Of a stretch of 64,000 nucleotides of DNA, positions 35,778 to 47,756 are shown one piece after another (positions within the stretch are counted from its first letter, which is position 1; each line of letters opens with the position of its first letter). Source of the stretch: Plantago major (taxonomy: Eukaryota; Streptophyta; Magnoliopsida; Lamiales; Plantaginaceae); the NCBI GenBank assembly GCA_026545765.1, contig CM048839.1:20584566-20648565 (forward strand), given 5' to 3'. The position numbers and the translations under genes were made by a program. A model generated the notes under the pieces. That model made no database searches. It was not told the DNA's origin and was given only the letters and a program-made list of their open reading frames with translations.

Positions 35778-38239
35778 GATGATTTTTCCTAACAGACCTA
35801 ATTATTGCTTGGTAATAACACCACTCACTTTAGAGTTAACCTCTCTTCTCTTTGAGTAAATATCTGCCCTGAATTTCATTGTTATTTTTGCCGCCTGAAG
35901 ATGTGCACATTAAGTTCTTTTCTTATCATACAGATGATTCGATCAAGAAATAGGGGTGACCTGAAGATGAACATGACCATGAAGACAACGTGAGACTGCG
36001 TAGCTTCATGGCAAACTTATAATCCAACAACAGTAAAATTTAGCAAATTTGTGCACCTACATAATGTATTTTTGTGAAGAGTGAAGTATGACGGACACCT
36101 AATAAGTTATTGTTGTGTCTAAACATTATGTGAATAATGATGAAGATTATTGAAATCTTTCTCTGAATGATTTAGATTTTAATTTGCATCGAAAATTATT
36201 GCATGACACAATGCAGCATGATTTAGATTTTACTAAAACTTAGTTTTGCAGCATAAGGACACAAAGCCTAACTGAAGAGTTGTTCTCTTGTTTTATTCAT
36301 GGTTGTTGTGTGATGTGACTTCAGAACTCAACACTGGAACATACCGTAGAACGTTAGCTGGAGAGCAATGGCCATCTCACACCATAAAAAGAATTGTCAA
36401 ATGAGGGAAAAATACACAACAGTGGTAGCTGTGTATTAAGAATTCTTTTGCATATTTCAATATCAATACAGCACATTTCTTCTTCACAATCAGGTATAGC
36501 CATTTTTGGTGTCATCATCCTGATGTAGACATATGAACCTACTCTCTCTTTCACTTGTTGGTTAAATTGATTACTGCTTTTGACTTGAATAGCTGAAGAT
36601 CTGTTATTGTTTAAAGTAATAGATTGCACCATGTATACACATCCAAAAAAGTGGATCAATTGGTTCGAAGGAAGGGGTAGTATTATCTTGGTCACATGGT
36701 ATGATCGAATTCATTATCCGAATTTATGATTTATAATCTGCATATGCAATTTGCGTGGTGCTTGTGACACGGTGCAATGTGGACGGCTTGTTTATTTTGG
36801 GGAGTTTGGTAATTGTAAGTATGTGAGATTCGAGTTAACATAGGACAGCTTCAGGCTCTACCTTAAGGGAATCTTGGCACCTGACTTCATACTTCATAGT
36901 ACAATCACAAAACAAATTAAAATGAAGGATAATAGAAGCAGCATGATTATAATGCTTATTTAAGCTGAGCAATGAGTAGAATATCTAATCAGAGATTGAA
37001 GGCGATATAAATAAAATATTTAGATTTAGCAAAATCATTGTCGGTAGAGTTGAATGAAATAATCCAAGTATTAGCTGTAAGGTCACGCACTAACCCCACC
37101 GTGAGTCCGTGACCACCACTCGCTTGTCACCAAGTTCCACCTCAGATGCCATTGTCGCATTGAACCATCGCCTAATTTCAACTCGACAAAATATAGTACT
37201 TCATCCATTTGGCATCCATCTGCATACTTCGTACATTTGTTCTTTTTAATTATAATAGAGGACTTACATAACATTAAAAAGTAAGTTATCATACACGTAG
37301 CAAATACTAAACTTTTTTTTCTTCACATTTACGCATAAATTATATATTTCCATCATTTTTATTTGGCTGTATACCGGAGTGAATATAATTTAATCTTAAA
37401 ATTCATGTTCATGTTCGACTCACAAGAATTTTGAGCCTATGACGGAGGGATATGTCGATTACGATTTTGAATCCATACGATACCCTGGTACGAAGAAATT
37501 GTTCATCCTGCCATGGTCTGCAATCACCACTCACCAGCCACGTCTGGTGTATAAAAACTCTGAAGCGTCTCGCTCTCACCTAAACATTCTTAAATTAATA
37601 TTTCCATTTGCAAACAAATTCCTAATCACCATTCGTACCACAAGCTGCACGCTTTTTCAAACTCTAGATTTAAATATGTCTTGGGCCAGTACGAGTAATA
37701 AATTAGTACTTACTTGATTAAGTACATAATGAGCACTTATTTTGATAATAAAATTCTTAACTACAAGTGGCACCAAACACTAAATTCTGGATGCTCACAA
37801 TTAATTTGTTAGCATTTTGCTTTCCGAACTCTTCCCATTTCTATCATTTTTACATGCAGTACTTTCTTCCAACAAACAAATAAGGTTAGAGAAAACTTAT
37901 AACTTCAATTAATTTTTTTTGGCTAAAACCTCAATATATTTCTTAATATGTTGGTCTTTTTTAAATTAACTCACAAACCTTTGTGAATTCCTTAACATAT
38001 CGATATAAAATCAATATTATCACAGATTTATTCAATTATAAAAAGCATTTCGACCATTTATATTTATAGTATACACACAATAGAATTACAGGTCCACTCT
38101 TTTTATAAAGTTGTAAAGAATAAAAAGAACTCGTATAAAATGATGTAATATGGTTGGATTACAACAAGATTCTATGCCTTTTTATCCCGAGTTTCTTTAC
38201 CATTTGATATTTTCTAAAATCATTAGCAGGAGAAAAAGA
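35778..38239. other. Intergenic, no gene recognised
   Basis: The PPO2 3' UTR lies at the left. A short duplicated phrase TGATTTAGATTTTA occurs twice (about 36170 and 36222). The rest is AT-rich with no family-like exon on either strand. Confidence 0.45.
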
Positions 38240-39094
38240 CATTCTTCACTTCATTCAGACCTCAGATCCATAGACACATTCTCTCTCTTTCTCTCTTCAC
38301 ATGTCTGTACAAAGCAAAACTCAACAGTTACAAAACGCATCGTTTTAGCTTTCTTCTTCCTCACATTCTTCTCCATCAACACCAACTCTCATTTCCAACT
38401 GTAAGTTCTCATTACTCGTCTCCAAATTGGTGCACTAAGAATATTAAGGCCATGCCACATTTTATAAACATGAGTTTTGTTATGTACTGTTTCTATCTAT
38501 TTGTTTCAATGATTGTATCTCATTAGTATTTAGATCTGATTTGTTCATGATCTCGCAGCTACTTCGTGTTTAGCTTAGTTTTTACATTTTTTTCCTCTTC
38601 GGATTGTTTATATGTTCTGTTTCTGCTCATGTTTTTTAGGAAATTACCCATGGATACCACACAGTTTGTAGTTTGTGAGTAATAGGTGTATCGGGTCGAG
38701 ACCGGCATAGTATAAACTTAGTTTCTTATTAGTGTTTTATGATTTGGCTGCATTTCGAGGTGCATTTATGGTTTTCCGGCGGATTAACTGTCTAGCATGT
38801 GCGTCAATTTAATGTTGCTTGCTTATTTTTATTTTTGGAAGAATTTAATTAGTAATCATGGTTTTCACTTTCATGTACATTAAGTAATCTATGCTGTCAT
38901 TAAGTAACTGAAATCAGATTTTATATAGAAATTCTTAATTTGTGTTTGTGAGTGTTATTTTGCATTGGATTTTTATGAATCAGAATGTATATCAATATTC
39001 TCTACTTGGTGTTTATGAGTTTGTTGTTTAAGGAGTTATTTTGATCCAACTTGTTAGGCAGTGAAGTGGTAGAAATACCGGTATTGATGCGACA
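38240..39094 (+). promoter_or_regulatory. Probable 5' UTR with leader intron of the NT-C2 gene
   Basis: A pyrimidine-rich stretch (CTCTCTCTTTCTCTC near 38280) ends in a good donor (CAACT/GTAAGTTC at about 38402). An acceptor (ACTTGTTAG) at about 39057 precedes AGTGAAGTGGTAGAAATACC and the ATG at 39095. A 5' UTR intron of about 650 bp is inferred from these sites and not proven. Confidence 0.5.
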
Positions 39095-42000
39095 ATGGTG
39101 CTGGGTCTGAGGACCAAAACGCGAAGAAGTCCTTCGATTCAGGTTGACTACATTATTCGTGTTCAGGAGATCAAGCCTTGGCCTCCGTCTCAATCACTGA
39201 GAACGCTTCGTGCTGTTTCGATTCAGTGGGAACATGGCGAAAAGAATTCTGGATTAACTAATCAAGCTGTCCCATCACTCGGGGCAGGATCTGGTGTTGG
39301 TGATGGGAGGATTGAATTCAAGGAGTCTTTTAGGCTTCCAGTTACGCTAATGCGTGAATTGTCCATCAAAGGTGGGGATGGAGAGACTTTTCAGAAGAAT
39401 TGTATCGAGTTCAATCTTTATGAGCCACGTAGGGACAAAACGGTGAAAGGCCAGCTACTAGGAACTGCTATCGTGGACTTGGCGGATTATGGTGTTATTA
39501 GAGAAACTGTGGGCATTAGTGCTCCTATTAGTTGCAAAAGGACATATAGAAACACGGTGCAGCCTCTTCTCCACCTGGAAATCCAACTTGTTGAGAGGAA
39601 CCGATCGAGTTCCTCCTCAAGGGACAATTTGACGAGGGAAGCTTCATTGGAGAGGAGTCACAGTGAGTCGGTTTCTGCATTGATGAGTGAGGAATATGCA
39701 GAAGAAGCTGAGGTTGCGTCGTTTACTACTGATGACGATGTTTCCTCTCACTCGTCACTGGCTGTTGCTTCTATTGCTGGAGAATCAAATGGCAGTTTAT
39801 CTCCTCAAACTAAAGAGGTATGCAGCTTGGACCAATCTCGTTTTTCCTTTTCGTCTGTCGTTACATATCCATCATAACATATTTTGGCAAGTTCTTTCAC
39901 TAGTGAGAAATCAGATATGTTATATTTTCAGTGTGATACATATGATGTGTTTCCCACATATTATGCTTGTGTGGTTGAGTTCCAAAATGCATCAGTAATG
40001 ACTGATCATAATGTTTTGCAGATTGTGTCACTACCTGAAATTGGAACGAAACATGACTATGTGCCGGATCAATTTGATTCCAAATCAGATCCAGAGCAAA
40101 AAGCCCAATCTCAAGTTGAAACAGCTGGAAATTCATCTCTTTCATCGTCAATAGATTTATCTTCTGATCTTGCATGGATAACACAAAAAATCCATTCACA
40201 AAGTTTGCCATCATCCGCAGCTGCAGACATAGAAATGCAGCAGGACAGCTCCAATAATGAAAGCAATGAAATCGGAAAGGAAGCAAAGAATGCTCCAGAA
40301 AATAATGTCACTGTGGTGACAGGCTCTACAGAATCCACAGGAGATTCAGTTCACAAGAAAAATGCAGATTCGGTTTCTTTTCTTCATGACCATCATGATA
40401 ATGGAATTACTTCAGCTACAGGTACCGAGGATCTGCTTGATACTGGAGAATTGAACTCTTCTCGAAATGATTCAACCGTCTGTGAGACTAAAGCACACGA
40501 GCAAAGCGCAGAAAATGGCCTGCTTTCAGCTACCAAGCGAAACTTGGTTGTAAATGATAGGAAGTCAGTTCGATCGCCAGTCGAAACAAGCAGGAGTAAT
40601 GGATCTGTTACAACAAGTGCGTTTCTTGTGGCAGATGTTCCTACGAAAGTCCGATCCGTGACAAGTAGTGAGCGCAGAGACATTAACATTTACCCAAAAG
40701 AAGCAAGGAACCTGCATGCAGACAATAAAATCCAGTCTTTGGAGAGTAGGATCAAAATGCTTGAAGGAGAGTTGAGGGAAGCTGCTGGTATTGAGGTTAG
40801 CCTTTACTCAGTGGTTGCAGAACATGGAAGTTCAATGAATAAGGTCCATGCTCCTGCTCGAAGACTGTCAAGGCTCTATTTTCATGCCAGTAAACAGAAT
40901 TCTAAACCAAGGAGAGGAGGTGCTGGTAGAAGTGTTGTGTCCGGATTGGTTTTAGTAGCAAAAGCGTGTGGAAATGATGTTCCTAGGTATGGTTCATCTT
41001 AATATCTTTGTTTTACAGATTAACTTGAGTTCTAAATTTTTTTTTTTTTTTTTTTTTGTTACAGATTAACTTTCTGGCTGTCAAACGCTATCACACTAAG
41101 AGTAATCATCGAGAGGTCCTATGGGAGAAATCAGTTGCCTACTAGTGTTGGACCTGCAATTGGAACTTCACATGACAAGAACAAAAGCAAGAAATCACCA
41201 ACTCTTAAATGGGATTCTGTACCCAGTAAGCTTTCAAGAAGGGCTATTGAGGAAAGTTTTAGTGACTTGGAAAACCCTAGAACATTTGTAGCTGCATTGA
41301 TGAAGGTTGAATCATGGATATTTTCTAGAGTCATCGAGTCGATATGGTGGCAGGTATTTGATTTTTTTTCCTTCATGGTGCTTGAGTCATAATTACGTGT
41401 TTCTTCTGTTGACATTAATTGGATACTTGGATTACACATCAAGTCTTAGCTCTAACCTGAAGTAAACATGACTCGGTATGTTTCCTTTGGTTGATTTGCT
41501 CTACAGACTTTCACCCCACATATGCAATCTGGTGCTGCCAACGCAATCCGTGAAAGTTTGGATTCTAACTCGAGCAAGTTACTCCGGAAGTCGTCTAGTT
41601 CCACTGATCAACAACAGGGAACTTATTCTCTGGAACTCTGGAAAAAGGCTTTCAGGGACGCATGTGAATCCATATGTCCTGTGCGAGCTGGGGGACATGA
41701 ATGTGGCTGTTTGCCTTTGCTACCCAAACTTGTAAATTTCTTTGAATTTTGCCATTTTTACTTGAATGATGAATTTCTTATGAAAAGTAGTGTACTCCTA
41801 CTGTTTACTTGACCATTTACTTGGTTCATGACCAGATAATGGAGCAATTGGTTGCTCGACTAGATGTGGCAATGTTCAATGCCATCCTCCGTGAATCGGC
41901 TGATGACATTCCTACTGATCCTATTGCTGACCCCATCAGTGATGCCGATGTTCTTCCTATTCCAGTAGGCAAAACTAGCTTCGGAGCTGGAGCGCAGCTG

Positions 42001-43271
42001 AAAAATGCGGTAAGAATTATTATCAAATTGCCCCCCTATTGTAATGTGCCAAGATGTCTAAATGCTAGACGCTTTTGGAGACACTGCAGAATGCAACTTT
42101 GTATCATACATTGCCTTCTAACTACACCCTTACTAGTACTTACCATATGAACTCTTCTTTTAAGTAATTATGTTTCCCTGTCATGGTGTATCAATGCACC
42201 TCACTTGAGCTCCGAACTCTTGCATATGACAGATAGGGAACTGGTCCAGGTGGCTTACTGATCTCTTTGGAATTGATGATGACGATGCTTTGCTTGAAAA
42301 CGAGAACAACTCAGAAAACGATGATGATGATGATGATGATGACGACGACGAGCGGTCATCGCGTGATCCATCGTCAAAGTCTTTCCATCTCCTCAATGCA
42401 CTGAGTGATCTTATGATGCTTCCAAAGGATATGCTATTAAGTCAAACTATTAGAAAAGAGGTGAGCCTTAGATTTACTTCATCTATACAAGGCATTATGA
42501 TCTTCTCCTAATCAAAATGATCTCATTCTTTTTGGATTTTACTTCAGGTATGTCCTACTTTTGGCCCACCTCTAATAAGAAGGGTTCTGAACTGTTTTAC
42601 ACCTGATGAGTTTTGCCCTGATCCAATCCCAAGAGTTGTACTTGAAGCCTTAAATTCAGAGGTATTACATGTAACCCTACTCTTTCCCTAGCAATTTTCA
42701 TTGATACCAGAAAAAGTGATCAAGTAAATAACGGCATTATTCATGCCATGCTTTCTGCAGTCCAGAGCTGTGACAACTTGGTTGAAGTTTATTTCACATC
42801 CATTTCGAAGTTGCAATAAATATATTCATGTGTATATGTAGTTTTAGTTATGAACGGTATCTGTGAACATTCTGCGGGAGATGTTGATTTAGTTTTTATT
42901 TTTTTATTTATCACTCGCTCAAATGACTCTTGCAGGATCCCTTTGATCCGGAAGATCATTCCATCATGAACTTCCCATGTGCTGCAGCACCCATCATATA
43001 CCAGTCTCCATCAATTGCATCAGTAGCTAGTATCTTCGGGGAAGTTGGTAATCGTCACCAGCTGACACGTACTGGTTCCTCTGTGCTAAAGAAATCACAA
43101 ACAAGTGATGATGAACTTGATGAGCTGGATTCACCTTTGAAATCCATCATCTCAGACAGCTTCCAAGCATCGCCTTCTTCAATAAGGCCTGGTTGGATTT
43201 CGAAAGAGAATGGTAGTGCTAGTGCTATGAGGTATCAACTCCTTAGGGAAGTATGGATGGACAGTGAGTAA
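39095..43271 (+). CDS. NT-C2 domain (EEIG1/EHBP1-type) plant protein, 1017 aa
   Basis: Eight exons: 39095-39817, 40022-40986, 41065-41353, 41507-41731, 41836-42009, 42233-42460, 42548-42661, 42936-43271; all in phase, total 3054 bases. Residues 1-170 form an N-terminal C2 domain of the EEIG1/EHBP1 class (VQEIKPWPPSQSLRTLRAVS, FRLPVTLMRE, FNLYEPRRDK, KGQLLGTAIVDLADYG). A long serine-rich, probably disordered middle follows. A short coiled coil (IQSLESRIKMLEGELREAA) leads into a conserved C-terminal helical region: VYSVVAEHG-like segment, ARRLSRLYFHA, GLVLVAKACGNDVPRLTFWL, then WKKAFRDACESICPV and CFTPDEFCPDPIPRVVLEAL. An aspartate run (about D10) sits in exon 6. Plant proteins of this type are little studied; roles in membrane or organelle-movement scaffolding are known for relatives (PMI1-like) and only inferred here. 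Confidence 0.9.
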
Positions 43272-43747
43272 CAATGATATGATACAGCGATTACCAGTCG
43301 GGTTTCCTTGGTGCAATAAAACCAGTTAGAGAATCTAGTCGGTAAGATCGAATGCCAGATCATTAAATAGCAATAAAATGTTATTGTACATAGGCATTTT
43401 CATATTATGTATTTAATGTGCACAACTTGCTTTTCAACAGTAGAAGTTTTGAGGCCAATGTACTTCATACAACAGTATACTGCTAGCATAGAAACAGGAT
43501 TTATAGTTGAATAGTATTTAATATGCTCGTACCATCTGAGTAATACGAAAGCTCCAAAAACATTCTACCTCTCGACACTCGGCAATAGCACGTTTACACT
43601 CAATTCCGAATAGCAAAAACAAAAATATATTCCTATACTCTCTAATACAAAATTGGATATACTCGTTACAGTAACACATCAGCCCCCATGACCTGGCTTT
43701 GCAACTACACTGGAATGGAGCCAATTGAGAATCAGGATGGCCAAAAG
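43272..43747. other. Convergent 3' ends, no gene
   Basis: The NT-C2 gene (plus) and the adenylate-kinase-like gene (minus) converge here with 476 bp between stop codons. No other feature is seen; the two 3' UTRs may overlap. Confidence 0.6.
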
Positions 43748-46114
43748 TTAAGCCGTCAGTTTCTGTGAAAAATTGGTAGCAGAAGTGATGGAATTCACAT
43801 GCTGTAGATGCAACGCAGCCAAAAGACCCTGCCAAGCATCTCCAGGTGCACCAGCCACTTGAAAGTCCAGAAGCTTCTTTTGTCGTTTATAGTATTCTTC
43901 CAGTGGCTTCTTCTGAAGAAACAAAGACCAAGAATGACTGTCAGTTGAAACGAGAATATGAAATTCACTCAGTTTCTTCAAATACGATAATGGAAGTTGA
44001 AACAAGAACAAGAAATTTACTTCAATTCTATAGCAAATCCTAGACAACACGGTTTACAATTTGATTAATGCCAAAGTTGTTGATAATGCAAATCATCCAA
44101 CAAAGAGTTGAGACATTTTACTAATTAATCAGAACATAATAGAACCCAAGCTGGTTTTTAATCAAAGCAATACAGTACCTGTTTTTCATACTGGCGGAGT
44201 TTATCCTTCCAGATAGTATCTGATTCATTGGCAGAAGATTGCAAATGACCCACCTTGGGCTCAAAGCTCAAATTGAATCCAGAACCACCCATTGAATGGA
44301 ATTGTCTAGAAGCAGAATAAATTCCACCGCTAAACATTTTCTTCACCACAAACTCCTCACTACACTTGAGATTCAGCACCAAGTCTATATCAGCAATTTG
44401 GTCCAGTATTTCCTGTAATAGAAAGTGTATACTGTTAATAATGCATAAAAATCAACACAAGCATCCAAAGTAGATAAGATTCAGCTCATTTAAGGTAAAA
44501 GGTAGATTCAACAACATTAGGAATCTACATATTCTCACAAGAAGCAGAAATTTATACTCAGGAAATGAAAAACAGGTCTGAAAAATGCAAAGAGAACAAA
44601 TGTTACACATTGAAAGGGCGACATTAGCTTCAATCTAAATACACCTCAGATACACTTCTTTGCAGCGGAGTTTCAGTTACTGTTGTTCATTTCATACACA
44701 AAACAAAGGGCAGTTGCTCAACATCAGCAAAGCATACAGCTCACAGCCAAAAAAAAGGATTGGAGAAAGCCTCTTGCCTAAACAGCGTGACTGCGTCCTT
44801 GAAATTCAAACATCCTAATGCACTATCCAATTTGGTAGAATATCTCTACCGACATTCTTTTATTTCCCCTTAATGACATTACACAGCCTAACAGAACCTC
44901 AGAAACCAACATAACACAAGATATCATAGCAATTAATGCAACAAACAGGCTTTGAAACCTTCAATAATTTCTTGAGATGAGCAACAAAGTGCATGTTCGC
45001 AAAACAATTAGTAAAAACTATTTGAAGCAGAAATGCAGAAACACCAAAATAGGTGTTTGCCTCCGATGATATCCAGGTTAAGCCGTTTGAACTAGAGCTT
45101 TGGTGGTGATTCTCATAACCTCACTAAGAACATTGCAAACACTTATCACATTCACCTAAAAGCTGCATTAACCTGATTATGCTTCACTTAATCACTTCAC
45201 AATAACCTGAATTTTCCACAATCAGGCCTAAACCTACACTAGTCACTTGCAAACACTCAATTCTCTTGATCCTAAAACTATAGGCAAAAAACAATCAACC
45301 AATAAGCACATTACCAAAACAACAAAAGTAGTAGTACTAATCCTTACAGCTTGAACCGTAGTCCGTGGAATCCCCTCCAAAATGAAACCGGTTTCGCCTC
45401 TACAGTATCCATCATCCAGTCTTTTAGATAGTAGCCCAAATATAACATCCTCCGGAACCAAATCCCCAGTATTCAATGAGCTAGCAAGCTATTCAAAACC
45501 AAAACCGAATGTAAATGTAATCGGACAATTTATAACCGAACAACTAATAATCGACAATTCCAAAAAGAGAGGATCAACCAACGGTTGTTGGTTGTTGGGT
45601 GGCTGAAGTGGTAAGGACTTAAGTTAAGCATCTCGGGTTCGAGCCTTGTGGAAGTAAAAAACACCGCTGGGAGAGCCGCCCCTCAAAAAGGGACGGACAG
45701 GGCTCAATTGGATTAGTCGCTCAATTGGATTAATCGCATGTAGCGGATACCAACGAGAAATCGAAAAAAAAAAAGAGAGGAACAAACCTTCCTATAGATG
45801 GCAGAACTAGGGCTAAGCTCTTGGCGAAGCAGCGAGCCCATGGAAATGTGAGGCACGTTGAGAAGCTCAGAGAGACGCTCGGCGTACACGTGTCGCCTGA
45901 CGGTTGGATCGGCCATGATCACCCACTGCACGCCTCTACCGAGCTCCGTCTCCCACTCCTCCGATTCCGGTGTGTTAATCCGTTTCTCGTCCTCCTGTAC
46001 ATCGTAGTAGTCGTAATCGAGCTGAGCGGCGGCTGATCCGAATCTCCGACGAGGTGGCTGACGGAAGATAGAAGCAAGCCGAGATGCGAGAGTAAAGCGG
46101 CTCAAAACTGACAT
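43748..46114 (-). CDS. Adenylate-kinase-like protein, mitochondrial type, degenerate P-loop, 288 aa
   Basis: Four exons: 46114-45788, 45488-45348, 44412-44179, 43912-43748; in phase, total 867 bases. The start MSVLSRFTLASRLASIFRQP followed by PRRRFGS is a mitochondrial-type presequence. The adenylate kinase fold is legible: HVYAERLSELLNVPHISMGS, LLRQELSP, GDLVPEDVIFGLLSKRL, and GFILEGIPRTTVQA (compare GFILDGFPRT). The P-loop is not canonical: where GxPGSGKGT is expected the sequence reads VIMADPTVRRH, with no Gly-Lys-Thr/Ser. The LID region (GGIYSASRQFHS to KVGHL) lacks the usual GRR and Cys pairs. It resembles the plant proteins annotated as probable adenylate kinase 7, mitochondrial. Phosphotransfer activity is doubtful; a structural or regulatory role is inference. 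Confidence 0.88.
45580..45773 (+). mobile_element. tRNA-derived SINE in intron 1 of the adenylate-kinase-like gene
   Basis: An internal pol III promoter is visible: box A-like TGGCTGAAGTGG (about 45600) and box B GGTTCGAGCC (about 45638). The element ends in an A tail (45764-45774). The flanks match: AGAGAGGATCAACC on the left (about 45566-45579) and AGAGAGGAACAAACC on the right (45774-45788), a near-identical target-site duplication. It is antisense to the host gene. The right duplication reaches the exon 1 splice donor at 45787-45786. Confidence 0.82.
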
Positions 46115-46395
46115 GGCGGCTCGAAATAGATGGGGAATTGGTAAACGGAATAATTGTTGGGAAATAGGGAATGCGAGGTATAAGCGGCTGTGAGGAGAAA
46201 GCGAGAAAGAGGGTTTGAATGGAGGGCACTTTTTTTTGGGTTTAAGAGGACAAGTGGTTCCCGTTCCATTCTGCCCTTGCTACTTTTTTGGGATAACATG
46301 GAAGGTTGCAACTTTTCGGTATTTGCAAAATTGTGACTTTTATTTAAATTTTCTTACTGGGAAACTTTTAGATTTGTGACGAACTAGCTTAAAAT

Positions 46396-46947
46396 CTATG
46401 TTTTGAAATTCGGACCCGGACGTTGACCCGGCCTACCTACTGTAGTAAGTTCAACCGGATCAACTCGGGTCAACCTACAAAAAAAAAATTTAAAAATAAA
46501 ACATAATGTATGCCTTAAAAATTCAACATAAACATTTTTTACCTAAAAAAAAAAGATAGAAAACATTGCATAAACGACATATGCCTCAATTTCATTGCCA
46601 CAATTCATATAAAATATAGAAATAACAACAATCCATAAACCACAAACACAAAGTCACCATAACTCCATAACATTAAGTTCAAAATAACAAGAATCAGAAC
46701 AAGCCTTCTTGCAGCCCTTCTCATGTGAGTCTTATTGCCTTCCAGTGTCTTTTCGTATCGTTATTTGGGCCTTTCATTTTTCAAAATACAATTTTTTTTT
46801 TTGAGAAACCCGGTTGGAACCGGTTTTTTACCGGTTCCGTCGGGTTTTTACTGAAATCCTATTTTTTCCGGTTTTTGGAGGTTTTCGACCCGGACCCCAT
46901 ACGAGTCGCAGTTGAACCGGGTCGACCCGCCGGGTTTCATAACATAG
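46396..46947. mobile_element. hAT-type MITE (552 bp, 8-bp TSD)
   Basis: Flanked by CTTAAAAT on both sides (46388-46395, 46948-46955), the 8-bp duplication of hAT elements. Termini CTATGTTTTGAAA (left) and, complemented, CTATGTTATGAAA (right); CCGG/GGGTCGACCC-rich subterminal sequence continues the inverted similarity. It lies about 280 bp upstream of the adenylate-kinase-like start codon. No coding capacity. Confidence 0.85.
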
Positions 46948-46972
46948 CTTAAAATATAATGGAATGTTTCGA

Positions 46973-47446
46973 AATCAACTCAGAACTCGACTTGAGTTGA
47001 ATATGGAGTTGAGTAAAGTTAATTGCGAAACACTAGGTGAGTTTCATTGACCATAAAGTCATGAGGACATGAGGTTGTTACATATAAATATAATGTTCAA
47101 CATCACTAATATTTTATGAGAGAACGTCTAATGTAATCATTTATATGTATGTAATACACTAATGTTCTTTGTGAAAAATTCATATTGTTTATATCTACAG
47201 CTATAATGTTTGTTGTTATTCACTTATACTTGTTGAGTGAAACAAAATGGTAGTGCATGCTCCCTCCTAAAAGAATTAACATGAATTTTGACTTTTTACC
47301 CATCATTTTCATTTTGAATACGAATTATTAAAGTAAAATCTTAACATTTTGATCTTTAACATTTTGAACAAAACTACATAACAAAAGTTTATAGGAAGTA
47401 AAAAGTTTTATATTATATTTTTATAAAAGATTATACACAATAATAA
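46973..47446. other. Intergenic with a partial dispersed repeat
   Basis: At 46973-47035 the phrase CTTGAGTTGAATATGGAGTT recalls the dispersed AGTTGAGTTT repeat of 26.9, 51.75 and 54.1 kb. The rest is AT-rich and unrecognised. Confidence 0.4.
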
Positions 47447-47756
47447 TTAAATTAAGGGTGAATTACAGTAGGTCCCCCTGATAAATTTCGTAATAACACT
47501 TTGATCCACCTGATTCTAACAATAACACCATATGACAAAATTAGCAAATCAATTACAAAACAGTCCAAAATTCAAATTGCTGCCAAACATATCCTTAATT
47601 TAAACTTCTAAACAATTTATAATTTTGTTATAAATTTTTATTTTATTACAAAATTGATCCAAACAATTTATATTTACTCCCTATAATTTTTTTCTATTTT
47701 CAATTACCAACAAAAATTGCAAACAACCCTCTTAAAAAATTTAATATATATTTTAA

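Noticed and set aside
37083-37292. Minus-strand 69-codon frame
   Set aside because: No family resemblance, no splice partners and ordinary composition.
39884-40021. Upstream extension of the second NT-C2 exon (frame from 39884)
   Set aside because: It is intron; the acceptor at 40020-40021 joins GAG to ATTGTGTCA in phase.
42181-42396. Minus-strand frame with a long serine run
   Set aside because: It is the complement of the aspartate run in exon 6 of the NT-C2 gene, not a gene.
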